Positions 34,316 through 41,448 of a stretch of 64,000 nt of DNA are shown piece by piece. How positions within the stretch are numbered: the stretch's first letter is position 1; every line of letters begins with the position of its first letter. The DNA is from JAGQPD01 sp020426865. Lineage in GTDB: Bacteria; Planctomycetota; Planctomycetia; Pirellulales; Pirellulaceae. A program made the position numbers and the translations under genes. The notes below the pieces were generated by a model. That model made no database searches. It was not told the DNA's origin and worked only from the letters and a program-made list of their open reading frames with translations. The stretch spans positions 496,001 to 560,000 of the forward strand of contig JAWKTN010000001.1 of the NCBI GenBank assembly GCA_041399065.1, written 5' to 3'.

Positions 34316-35488
34316 TTACCTTTCATCAATGACCAACAGCGCTGGCAGTGATCGTTTCTCCAGGTATTCGAGAAATGCGCCGCCGCCGGTCGACACGTGG
34401 TCAATCTGATCCATCAGGTCTAATTGCTCGATCGCTTCTCCGCTCTCGCCGCCGCCGACCACCGTCACGGCATCGCTTTCAGCGAGCGCGCGAATCACCG
34501 CTTCGGTCCCATTACGGAAAGGCTCGTCCTCGAACTTGCCCAGCGGGCCATTCCAAACGACGGTGCCCGCGCCGCGAATGGCGGCCGTGTAGCGCTCGAT
34601 CGTCTTGGGGCCGATGTCCAGCCCGCACCATCCGCTGGGAATGTTTTCGTCGACGACCTTGCTCTCAGCCGTTGCTTCGGGTTTGCGTGCGACCACATGG
34701 TCTTGTGGCAAGATCAGCTTGTCTCCGCCTCGATCCAGTAACCGGCGAGTAAGATCCAGCCGGTCCTCCACGACTTTCGAAGCACCGACTTGCACCCCAC
34801 GGGCTGTCATGAACGTGAAGGCCATCGCCCCGCCGATCAGCAGTTTTTGTGCGCGATCCAGCAGCGTATCGATCGCCCCGATCTTGTCGGCGACCTTCAC
34901 GCCTCCGAGAATGGCCACCATCGGCTGCTCAGGTGCTTCAAGCAGGCTGTCGAGCGCCGCAAGCTCCTTTTCCACGAGCAGACCGATCACGCGATGGCCT
35001 TCCGGGAATAGTTTTGGCACGGCATACATCGACGCATGCTTGCGGTGACAGGTCGCAAAAGCATCATTGACATAGACCTCGCCGAGTTCGCGAAGCCGGC
35101 GCGCGAACTGCTCGTCGCCGCTCTTTTCACCGGGATCGAAACGCAGGTTTTCCAGCAAGAGCACCTCGCCAGGCTTCAGTGCGTCCGCCTTTCGCTGAAC
35201 ATCGCTTCCCGCGACTTCTACAGGCGCTTCGCTCAGCAGTTCCTGCAGTCGATAGGCGACTCTGCCAAGTTCCAATCGGTCGTCGCGTTCGCCCGCTGGC
35301 CGACCTAGATGTGACATGACCACCAGCGACGCATTGCTTTCCAAACAGTGTCGAATCGTCGGTAGAGCAGCGCGAATTCGGCGATCGTTGGCGATGCTCC
35401 CGTCCTCGCAAAGTGGGACGTTGAAGTCGATGCGAATCAAAACCCGCTTGCCCGATATGTCGAGGTCCCGAATTGTTTTCTTGGCCAT
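34316..35488 (-). CDS. pgk: Phosphoglycerate kinase
   Basis: A 390-residue kinase starting at ATG 35488: KRVLIRIDFNVPLCEDG, SLVVMSHLGRP, VLLLENLRFDPGEKSGDEQF, MVAILGGVKVADKIGAIDTL and VVGGGESGEAIEQL are all canonical. It makes ATP from 1,3-bisphosphoglycerate. It is the promoter-proximal gene of the 18-kb array running to the alcohol dehydrogenase; a sigma-54-like promoter lies 60 bp upstream at 35548-35563. Confidence 0.97.
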   Translation of the reverse strand: MAKKTIRDLDISGKRVLIRIDFNVPLCEDGSIANDRRIRAALPTIRHCLESNASLVVMSHLGRPAGERDDRLELGRVAYRLQELLSEAPVEVAGSDVQRKADALKPGEVLLLENLRFDPGEKSGDEQFARRLRELGEVYVNDAFATCHRKHASMYAVPKLFPEGHRVIGLLVEKELAALDSLLEAPEQPMVAILGGVKVADKIGAIDTLLDRAQKLLIGGAMAFTFMTARGVQVGASKVVEDRLDLTRRLLDRGGDKLILPQDHVVARKPEATAESKVVDENIPSGWCGLDIGPKTIERYTAAIRGAGTVVWNGPLGKFEDEPFRNGTEAVIRALAESDAVTVVGGGESGEAIEQLDLMDQIDHVSTGGGAFLEYLEKRSLPALLVIDER

Positions 35489-35547
35489 GGTCTTGCTCTT
35501 CGGAGCACGGCGGCGAATCCCGTCAGATAGTTCACTATCGAGGGCTT

Positions 35548-35563
35548 TGCAAAGGAGATGCCA
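35548..35563 (-). promoter_or_regulatory. Sigma-54-like promoter of the pgk-atp-adh array
   Basis: Minus strand TGGCATC-TCCT-TTGCA, GG-N10-GC, ending 60 bp before pgk. It is the only recognisable promoter upstream of 19 closely packed genes. Confidence 0.75.
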
Positions 35564-35721
35564 ATGAAGTTGCGTGTGCCTTCTGATAACCACGGCGATC
35601 GAGGAGCATACATTCGTAGCCGATCTCGCCAGAGAGTACAGAGTGGGGACAGGCGTTCCCGACAGGGTCTTTGCCCGAAGCTTGCCGACTTGGCTGTAAG
35701 TAAATTCGTGAAGCTGGAGCC

Positions 35722-35736
35722 ATGACACCTTGTCGC
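35722..35736. promoter_or_regulatory. Putative enhancer palindrome between pgk and the BON gene
   Basis: ATGACA-CCT-TGTCGC lies almost exactly midway between the two divergent sigma-54-like promoters (158-159 bp to each). It could serve both. Confidence 0.55.
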
Positions 35737-35821
35737 ACGTGGCGGACAGTTACACGAATCACTCTGCCATAGCGAGCTGGGCACTCGTCGAATTCTGGCG
35801 GATCTCGTGCCTGCTCTCAAT

Positions 35822-35852
35822 TACAAGCACGCTGCGCCAGCGAGTGAATGGG
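35822..35852. repeat. REP-like element, single arm
   Basis: TACAAGCACGCTGCGCCAGC followed by GAGTGAATGGGA matches the left half of the large palindrome at 46974-47047 with few changes. It is a single, non-palindromic copy in the divergent promoter region. Confidence 0.6.
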
Positions 35853-35893
35853 ACGCTGCTTTCGCAATCGCCGACGCAGCGCGCTTATATGAT

Positions 35894-35909
35894 TGGCATG
35901 GCCTTTGCA
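35894..35909 (+). promoter_or_regulatory. Sigma-54-like promoter of the BON-protein operon
   Basis: TGGCATG-GCCT-TTGCA is close to a perfect -24/-12 element. It ends 84 bp before ATG 35994. Confidence 0.78.
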
Positions 35910-35993
35910 AACGCGGCCCAATGGCAATTTGAGATACGCATGGGGCGTATCCGCACTTGGAACACCAAGATTGCCCAAGGGAGGAGTTGAATC

Positions 35994-37511
35994 ATGAAAG
36001 CCCCCGTCCGAACAGCATTTCTCAAGACCGCAGCTCTAACGGCGGTGTGTTGTGTCTTCGCGGCAGCGACGAAATCGGCAGAGGCGAAGCCCGACATGAC
36101 CGACCAGACCATCAGCGACAAGATCGACGAGGAGTTGTTGCTCGATCCGGGAGTGGTCTCGACGAAGATCGACGTCCGCACGTCGGACGGCATCGTCACA
36201 TTGACGGGCGACGTGACGAACATCTTGGCCAAGGAGCGTGCCGCCCGCGTTGCGGAAATCGTGAAAGGAGTCAGGTCGGTCGTCAACCGAATCGAAGTAA
36301 GCCGCTCGATCGGGCGCTCAGACGCGCAAATTCGGCGCGACGTCGAAACGGCCTTGCTCGACGATCCGGCGACGGAATCGTACGAAATCACCACGACCGT
36401 CGAAAACGGGGAAGCAACGTTGACGGGCACAGTGGAGTCGTATCAAGAGCGCGAATTGGCCAAGACGGTGGCCAAAGGCGTTCGGGGCGTTGTTGCAATT
36501 AACGACGAGATTGACGTCGATTACAAATCCGATCGAGCCGACAGCGAAATCAAGCACGAGATCGAGCAGGCTCTGCGCTGGAACACACATGTGGACAACT
36601 ATTTGATTAACGTCAGTGTCAAGGACGGCACGGTCGCGCTATCGGGCACGGTGGGCAGCGCAGCCGAGAAGCGAATGGCGGAATCCGACGCCTGGGTGGC
36701 CGGTGTCTCATCGGTCGATTCGTCGAAGTTGACCGTTGAAGGATGGGCTCGCGACGACAAGTTGCGGGGCGACAAGTACGTCGTGAAATCCGAAGACGAA
36801 CTCCGCGACGCTGTCAAGGACGCACTACTCTACGACCCGCGCGTGATGTCGTTCAACGTCGATGTCGATGTTGTCGGCAGCACGGTGACACTGCGTGGAG
36901 AAGTGGATAATCTGAAGGCCAAGCGGGCAGCCGAGCAGGGTGCCACAAACACGGTGGGTGTCTCCTATGTCGACAATCGCCTGAAGGTCCGTCTCGACTC
37001 GTGGCCGAACGACTCGGAGGTGGCCGAGGATATTCGCTCCGCGCTGCTCCGCGATCCGTACGTCGAACGGTTTGAGGTGACGGTTAGCGTCATCGACGGA
37101 ACAGCTCACTTGTATGGAACGGTCGATTCGTCTTTTGAGAAGAATCGTGCCGATGATGTGGCGTCGCGCATTACCGGTGTGCTCGACGTCGAGAACCATT
37201 TGCTGGTCGATTACGACACGGCGTACATCTATGATCCGTATGTCGACGATTACGTCAGCGACGACGAATTGATCGATTACGATCGGCGAGCGCCACTCGA
37301 GACGGACAGCCAGATCAAGGAGTCGATCGAAAGCGAACTGTGGTGGAGTCCCTTCGTCGATTCCGATGAGGTATCCGTCACGGTCGACGATGGCGTGGCG
37401 ACGTTGACCGGAACAGTCGATTCCTCGGGCGAACGCCACTCGGCCACGGAAAACGCCTATGAAGGGGGCGCGACATTGGTCGACAACGATTTGGTCGTTA
37501 ACTATGACTAA
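35994..37511 (+). CDS. Exported protein with six BON domains
   Basis: A 505-residue protein with an N-terminal signal region (LKTAALTAVCCVFAAATKSAEA) followed by six BON domains of about 70 residues each, starting near DQTISDKIDEELL, RSDAQIRRDVETA, RADSEIKHEIEQA, KSEDELRDAVKDA, PNDSEVAEDIRSA and ETDSQIKESIESE. Each carries the VxxGxVxLxGxV-type core. BON domains bind phospholipid or peptidoglycan and protect the envelope under osmotic or other stress (OsmY-like). Six in tandem is unusually many. It is the first gene of a plus-strand operon behind the 35894 promoter. Confidence 0.9.
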   Translation: MKAPVRTAFLKTAALTAVCCVFAAATKSAEAKPDMTDQTISDKIDEELLLDPGVVSTKIDVRTSDGIVTLTGDVTNILAKERAARVAEIVKGVRSVVNRIEVSRSIGRSDAQIRRDVETALLDDPATESYEITTTVENGEATLTGTVESYQERELAKTVAKGVRGVVAINDEIDVDYKSDRADSEIKHEIEQALRWNTHVDNYLINVSVKDGTVALSGTVGSAAEKRMAESDAWVAGVSSVDSSKLTVEGWARDDKLRGDKYVVKSEDELRDAVKDALLYDPRVMSFNVDVDVVGSTVTLRGEVDNLKAKRAAEQGATNTVGVSYVDNRLKVRLDSWPNDSEVAEDIRSALLRDPYVERFEVTVSVIDGTAHLYGTVDSSFEKNRADDVASRITGVLDVENHLLVDYDTAYIYDPYVDDYVSDDELIDYDRRAPLETDSQIKESIESELWWSPFVDSDEVSVTVDDGVATLTGTVDSSGERHSATENAYEGGATLVDNDLVVNYD

Positions 37512-37561
37512 TTCCACGTGGCTCACTTCACGCGGCCTTTAAATTCGAAAGGAGTAAAGTG

Positions 37562-37882
37562 ATGAAGTGGTTGATTCCCACAATCGTGGCATTTGGAGTT
37601 CTCGTGGTGGCGTCCGACGCGACTGCGCAGTGTGGGACCGCGCATTATCATCGGCCAGCGCCGGTAGTCGTGGCGCGGCCAGTCTACGCTGCGCCGGTGA
37701 CGACGTACTATGCACCGCCGGCAACCGTTGTCTACCGGCCGGCGACCGTCTATCGTCCTGCGGTCCCGGGACCTGTCGTCTACGGCCGCCCGGCTTACAC
37801 GTTCTGGTCACCTTACGGCGGTCCGGAGGTCCGTGTACCTGGACAGCCGATCTTAAATACGCTCCGGACTATCGTGCCGTAG
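37562..37882 (+). CDS. Small exported Pro/Tyr/Val-rich protein
   Basis: A 106-residue protein with AAAGGAG seven bases before ATG 37562 and a clear signal peptide (MKWLIPTIVAFGVLVVASDA-TAQ). The mature part has few charges and is repetitive: YHRPAPVVVARPVYAAPVTT YYAPPATVVYRPATVYRPAVPG. No domain is recognised. Such low-complexity secreted proteins are frequent in planctomycetes. It lies 50 bp after the BON gene and is likely co-transcribed with it. Confidence 0.65.
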   Translation: MKWLIPTIVAFGVLVVASDATAQCGTAHYHRPAPVVVARPVYAAPVTTYYAPPATVVYRPATVYRPAVPGPVVYGRPAYTFWSPYGGPEVRVPGQPILNTLRTIVP

Positions 37883-38005
37883 CGAGTGCAAATGGACGTT
37901 ACGGAAATCGCGACGAGGTGCCGCGCCGCCGGGCCCTCGTCCTTTTCCGTGACCGCAACATCGCGGTCGCGCCAGCGTAGCCGGGCAATGCAATTGGAGA
38001 GAATC

Positions 38006-38296
38006 ATGAGCAAGCGTGACGAATTTGTGGCGCAAATGCAAGCAAAGCAAGAGGAGTGGAACGCGGAGATCGACGAGTTGGAGGCGAAGGCCCGCAAGCA
38101 GAAGGCACAGACGACGGCCGACCACCACGCGCGGCTCGCCGAGTTGAAAGGCAAACGCGACGAGGCGGCCGAAAAGTTGCAGGAAGTTCGAAACGCCTCG
38201 GAAGATGCCTGGGAGAGTCTCAAGTCGGGCGCCGAGCAGATTTGGGACGACCTGAAGCAGACCTTCCAGAAAGCGAAAAAGGCTTTCTCGGAGTGA
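38006..38296 (+). CDS. sll1863-family coiled-coil stress protein
   Basis: A 96-residue cytoplasmic protein with GGAGAG before ATG 38006. It is one long charged coiled coil (MSKRDEFVAQMQAKQEEWNA; LAELKGKRDEAAEKLQEVRN) with the conserved end ASEDAWESLKSGAEQIWDDLKQ. The same end occurs in the lipoproteins at 16137 and 62018. Relatives are annotated as stress-response proteins of unknown mechanism. The 123 bp before it show no gene. Confidence 0.8.
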   Translation: MSKRDEFVAQMQAKQEEWNAEIDELEAKARKQKAQTTADHHARLAELKGKRDEAAEKLQEVRNASEDAWESLKSGAEQIWDDLKQTFQKAKKAFSE

Positions 38297-38448
38297 TGGC
38301 GCGGGACCGTCGCCAACAACGCACTTGCGTAAGCGGTGGTACTGCCGAAGTGTTCGGGCTAACTCTCCGCAACGCGACGGCGACGGTCGTCCGCTTCCTG
38401 TTGGGACTGACGTTCCTGTTGCTGATTAGACATGGCGCGGCTATGAGC

Positions 38449-38802
38449 TTAATCGCCCGAAGGGCCGCGGCGGCGTTCGTCCAGTTCTTCAATTCGCTCT
38501 TCACAGCCGTAGAGCACGAGTTGGTCGTCCGCTCCGGTAAAGGATAGAATCAGCGTCGAGACGGCGGTCACGATTCCGGCGTTTCCCAGAATCATCAGTA
38601 CGATGAGGATCCTGCGGCGAGCCGGATGGCTGACGATTCGCTCGGATTCCGACGTGGTGAAGCCCACGCCCGTGAAAGCAGACACGGCCTGCAGGCGTGC
38701 CAATTCGTAGCTTACGCCAGTCAGCGCCAATGCGGCCGTACCAAAGCGGGTGATCAGGAACGAAAGTGTCAAGACCGTCAAAAGGGAGAAGATAGCGGTC
38801 AT
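38449..38802 (-). CDS. TrkA-like potassium-transport membrane protein, truncated
   Basis: A 117-residue frame with three predicted membrane helices (IFSLLTVLTLSFLITRFGTAA; LARLQAVSAFTGVGFTTSES; RRRILIVLMILGNAGIVTAV STLILSF). The middle stretch resembles the loop-helix of small K+-transport proteins whose longer forms carry a cytoplasmic TrkA-C domain. Here the sequence ends shortly after the last helix, so the regulatory domain is missing. No good ribosome site is present. It is the only minus-strand gene between 36 and 44 kb and probably a decaying remnant. Confidence 0.5.
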   Translation of the reverse strand: MTAIFSLLTVLTLSFLITRFGTAALALTGVSYELARLQAVSAFTGVGFTTSESERIVSHPARRRILIVLMILGNAGIVTAVSTLILSFTGADDQLVLYGCEERIEELDERRRGPSGD

Positions 38803-38849
38803 TAATCGTCAGACTCCCGTGCAATTCGCATGTTCTTCGCGACTCGGCT

Positions 38850-38865
38850 TGGTACGCGAATTGCA
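38850..38865 (+). promoter_or_regulatory. Sigma-54-like promoter of the baeRF operon
   Basis: TGGTACG-CGAA-TTGCA, GG-N10-GC, ending 54 bp before ATG 38920. The -12 half is also the right arm of a perfect 10-bp inverted repeat (TGCAATTCGC 38820-38829, GCGAATTGCA 38856-38865), which might let a repressor block it. No RYGACA-N3-TGTCGY site was found upstream. Confidence 0.75.
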
Positions 38866-38919
38866 GAATCTTTCAAATGGAGTTCTATAAGTGGCGAGCA
38901 GCAAATGCAGGAGTAAGCC

Positions 38920-40089
38920 ATGGACCAGTTTACACGCGATGACCTAAAACGTCTGGTCGAGTCATCCGGAGAGCCCGCCGTATCGATTTACATGCCGACA
39001 CATCGTGCTGGGCGTGACGTGCGCGAAAACGCGACGCGATTCAAAAACCTACTTAAGCTCGCGTATGAGCGCGTCGGCGATCGGTTTTCAGACAATCAAA
39101 CGCTCCGCGCCCGACTGAAGGAAGCGGCCAAGCTGGAAAATGACGACGCATGGTGGCAGCATCAAAGCGATGGGTTGGCGATGTTCTTTTCAGGCGATCA
39201 CGATGACCGCTACCGCGTGCCGCTCAAGTTTGAGGAGTTTGTTGCTGCGGCCCGACGCTTCCAGGTACTGCCGCTGGTTCGCCTGCTGCAGGGCGACGGG
39301 CGATACTACATTCTCGCGGTGAGTCAGAATCGCGTCCGACTGTTAGAGGGTACGCATTACGCCGTTGAAGAACTTGATCCGCAACAGTTGCCGTCCAATC
39401 TACGCTCGGCGCTGAATATCGATGAGTACACCAGTTCGTTGCAGCAACATTCGACTGGCGGTCCGGACGCTGCTGGAACGATGACCTTCCACGGTCACGG
39501 CGCAGCGGATATGGACGTTCAGAAGAAGGACGAGATTCAACAGTTCTTTCAGCGGATTGACGCCGCGTTAGGCTCGTACTTCGGTTCGGAACGCACACCG
39601 CTGGTCTTCGCTGGCGTGGATTACCTTTTTCCAATCTTCCGCGATGCGTGCGATTACGACGGGCTTGTCGAACGGTCTGTAGCGGGAAATCCAGACGATT
39701 TGACCGCCGAGCAGTTGCACCAAGAGGCTTGGGAGGTTGTCCAGCCGCTGTTTGCCCAACACCAGAATGCAGCGCTGGAGCGGTACAAGATGGAGACCGG
39801 CGGCGATAAGGCACTTGCGGACTTGCCGGACATCCTCCGCGCGGCGCGGCAAGGCGCGATCGACACATTGTTCGTTGCGGAGAACCAGCGACAGTGGTGT
39901 GTCGTCGATGAGCAATCCGGTGAAGTCAGGACGGCTGGCGAGAATGCCGACGGTGCTGAGGAACTGCTCAACTACGGTGCCGTTGGCACGCTCGCGAGCG
40001 GCGGCACGGTCTATTGCCTGCCATCCGAACGAATGCCCGACCGCAAACACGCCGCTGCTCTGCTGCGGTTTCCACTGCCATCACCATAA
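38920..40089 (+). CDS. baeRF-type (eRF1-like) protein, family 3
   Basis: A 389-residue protein matching bacterial/archaeal release-factor-like (baeRF) proteins: VSIYMPTHRAGRDVRENATR FKNLL at the start, LAMFFSGDHDDRYRVPLKFE EFV, FQVLPLVRLLQGDGRYYILA VSQNRVRLLEG, and a C-terminal domain with TPLVFAGVDYLFPIFRDAC. These proteins resemble the eRF1 middle and C-terminal domains and are proposed to act on stalled or hibernating ribosomes; direct evidence is limited. It opens a plus-strand operon that runs to the acyl-CoA synthetase fusion. Confidence 0.8.
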   Translation: MDQFTRDDLKRLVESSGEPAVSIYMPTHRAGRDVRENATRFKNLLKLAYERVGDRFSDNQTLRARLKEAAKLENDDAWWQHQSDGLAMFFSGDHDDRYRVPLKFEEFVAAARRFQVLPLVRLLQGDGRYYILAVSQNRVRLLEGTHYAVEELDPQQLPSNLRSALNIDEYTSSLQQHSTGGPDAAGTMTFHGHGAADMDVQKKDEIQQFFQRIDAALGSYFGSERTPLVFAGVDYLFPIFRDACDYDGLVERSVAGNPDDLTAEQLHQEAWEVVQPLFAQHQNAALERYKMETGGDKALADLPDILRAARQGAIDTLFVAENQRQWCVVDEQSGEVRTAGENADGAEELLNYGAVGTLASGGTVYCLPSERMPDRKHAAALLRFPLPSP

Positions 40090-40101
40090 GGAGGTTAGCC
40101 G

Positions 40102-40302
40102 ATCACGAAGTTCGCGATCATTGAAAACGATTCCGGATTGACCGTCGTTCCCGTTCCTGCCGACGCGACGGCCGAGGAAGCGTCTTCCGCGTGCGGTGGG
40201 CTGCTGGTGGACGCCGGTCCGTTCGATAGCTACGAGGAAACATACGATGCGCTGCTGGGGATTCGGGATGAAGAGGAGGAGCGAGAGCCACGGCAGCCTT
40301 GA
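40102..40302 (+). CDS. 66-residue protein with probable ATC start
   Basis: A perfect AAGGAGG site (40088-40094) stands 7 bases before ATC 40102, and from there an uninterrupted frame reads ITKFAIIENDSGLTVVPVPA, ending DEEEEREPRQP at TGA 40302. No ATG, GTG or TTG fits that site; the first in-frame TTG is 12 codons further in with no ribosome site. So either ATC is used (as rarely seen, e.g. infC) or one base of an ATG is changed. The product is small, acidic and unrecognised. It lies between the baeRF and SpoIIAA-like genes. Confidence 0.6.
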   Translation: MTKFAIIENDSGLTVVPVPADATAEEASSACGGLLVDAGPFDSYEETYDALLGIRDEEEEREPRQP

Positions 40303-40356
40303 ATGCGACAAATCGTCGTGTGTGGCGGACACATAACCAGCGCTGGACAGAATCGA

Positions 40357-40380
40357 CCAAAGTCTGGCGACTTCGGCTAC
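40357..40380. repeat. Dispersed intergenic repeat copy
   Basis: CCAAAGTCTGGCGACTTCGG followed by CTAC is the cleanest copy of the element also at 14692 and 25350. It sits just before the SpoIIAA-like gene. Confidence 0.65.
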
Positions 40381-40404
40381 TCACTTGAATACGAGGAGAA
40401 TGCA

Positions 40405-40767
40405 ATGCCTGTGGAACTTGAAGAGAGAAATGAAGGGAAGACACTGCTGGTGCGCGTCACGGGGCGACTCGAAAAGCAGGATTACGAGCAGTTCACGCCG
40501 GAAGTCGAGCGGCTGATCAAGCAGCATGGCAAGATCCGCGTGCTGCTGGAAACGCATGACTTTCACGGCTGGGATGCCGGCGCGCTGTGGGACGACATCA
40601 AATTCGACGTCAAACACTTCAACGACATCGAACGGTTAGCCATCGTCGGGGAGAAAAAATGGGAGAAGGGCATGGCGACGTTTTGCAAGCCGTTCACAAC
40701 GGCGAAGGTTCGCTACTTCGAGCAGGACCAGGCCGCCGAGGCCCAGGCTTGGATCGAAGGAGAGTAA
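40405..40767 (+). CDS. SpoIIAA-like (STAS-fold) protein
   Basis: A 120-residue protein starting at ATG 40405 with GAGGAGA upstream. GKTLLVRVTGRLEKQDYEQF, KIRVLLETHDFHGWDAGALW DDIKF and RLAIVGEKKWEKGMATFCKP fit the SpoIIAA-like/DUF3478 branch of STAS-fold proteins, which bind lipids or nucleotides and often appear in stress operons. It lacks the phosphorylatable Ser of true anti-anti-sigma factors at the usual site, so a partner-switch role is not supported. Confidence 0.82.
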   Translation: MPVELEERNEGKTLLVRVTGRLEKQDYEQFTPEVERLIKQHGKIRVLLETHDFHGWDAGALWDDIKFDVKHFNDIERLAIVGEKKWEKGMATFCKPFTTAKVRYFEQDQAAEAQAWIEGE

Positions 40768-40782
40768 CAGAATGCCAGGACG

Positions 40783-41415
40783 ATGAAGCGCGACTCGCCT
40801 CAACTGCAATCCATGAGTGACGTCTTGGACCAGATGGTCGAATCGACCGAGGGTGAGGACGTCAGTGTGGAAGAAATTCTGCAAGCCCTCGGCGCCCGCT
40901 CGTATGGGCCATTGCTGTTGTTTACGTCGCTGAACGAGCTATTTCCATTGCTCGGCGCAATCCCTGGCGTCTATATCGTCGTCGCTCTGATCGTAATTCT
41001 GCTGGCCGGTCAACTTCTTCTGCGGCGTCCGCATCCATGGTTGCCGAAGAGACTTCGCGACTTTGCCGTCTCGCGAGAGAAGCTCGTCCGATCCGTCCAG
41101 CGAATGCAGCCATGGGCGGCTCGGATTGACCGGCTCGTGTCCCCGCGGCTGACCATTTTTCTGCGGTCTCCCTTCGTGCAACTGATTGTGCTGATGTGCA
41201 TCGTCATGGCGCTGTTGTTCTTTCCGCTGGCGTTTATTCCCTCCTCAGAGAAGGTGCTCTCGGCTCCGGTGCTCTTTTTCGGGCTGGCACTCACCGCGAA
41301 CGACGGGTTGTTGGCATTGATCGGACTTGTGATTACGGCTGCGATCGTGATTCTACCTTTTGTCTATTGGAACGAACTCATGCAGGCGATCCCGACACCT
41401 GCGTCGCTTGCGTAG
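40783..41415 (+). CDS. ExoD-family membrane protein
   Basis: A 210-residue protein with the ExoD pattern: soluble N-terminus with VSVEEILQALGARSYGPLLL F, then hydrophobic helices around LNELFPLLGAIPGVYIVVAL IVILLAGQLLLRRPHPWLP and further membrane segments including MALLFFPLAFIPSSEKVLSA. ExoD relates to exopolysaccharide synthesis and alkaline tolerance, with unknown biochemistry. It lies 15 bp after the SpoIIAA-like gene and 33 bp before the synthetase fusion. Confidence 0.83.
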   Translation: MKRDSPQLQSMSDVLDQMVESTEGEDVSVEEILQALGARSYGPLLLFTSLNELFPLLGAIPGVYIVVALIVILLAGQLLLRRPHPWLPKRLRDFAVSREKLVRSVQRMQPWAARIDRLVSPRLTIFLRSPFVQLIVLMCIVMALLFFPLAFIPSSEKVLSAPVLFFGLALTANDGLLALIGLVITAAIVILPFVYWNELMQAIPTPASLA

Positions 41416-41448
41416 GACGCCGACATCGAACGCATAGAGGACATCGCT

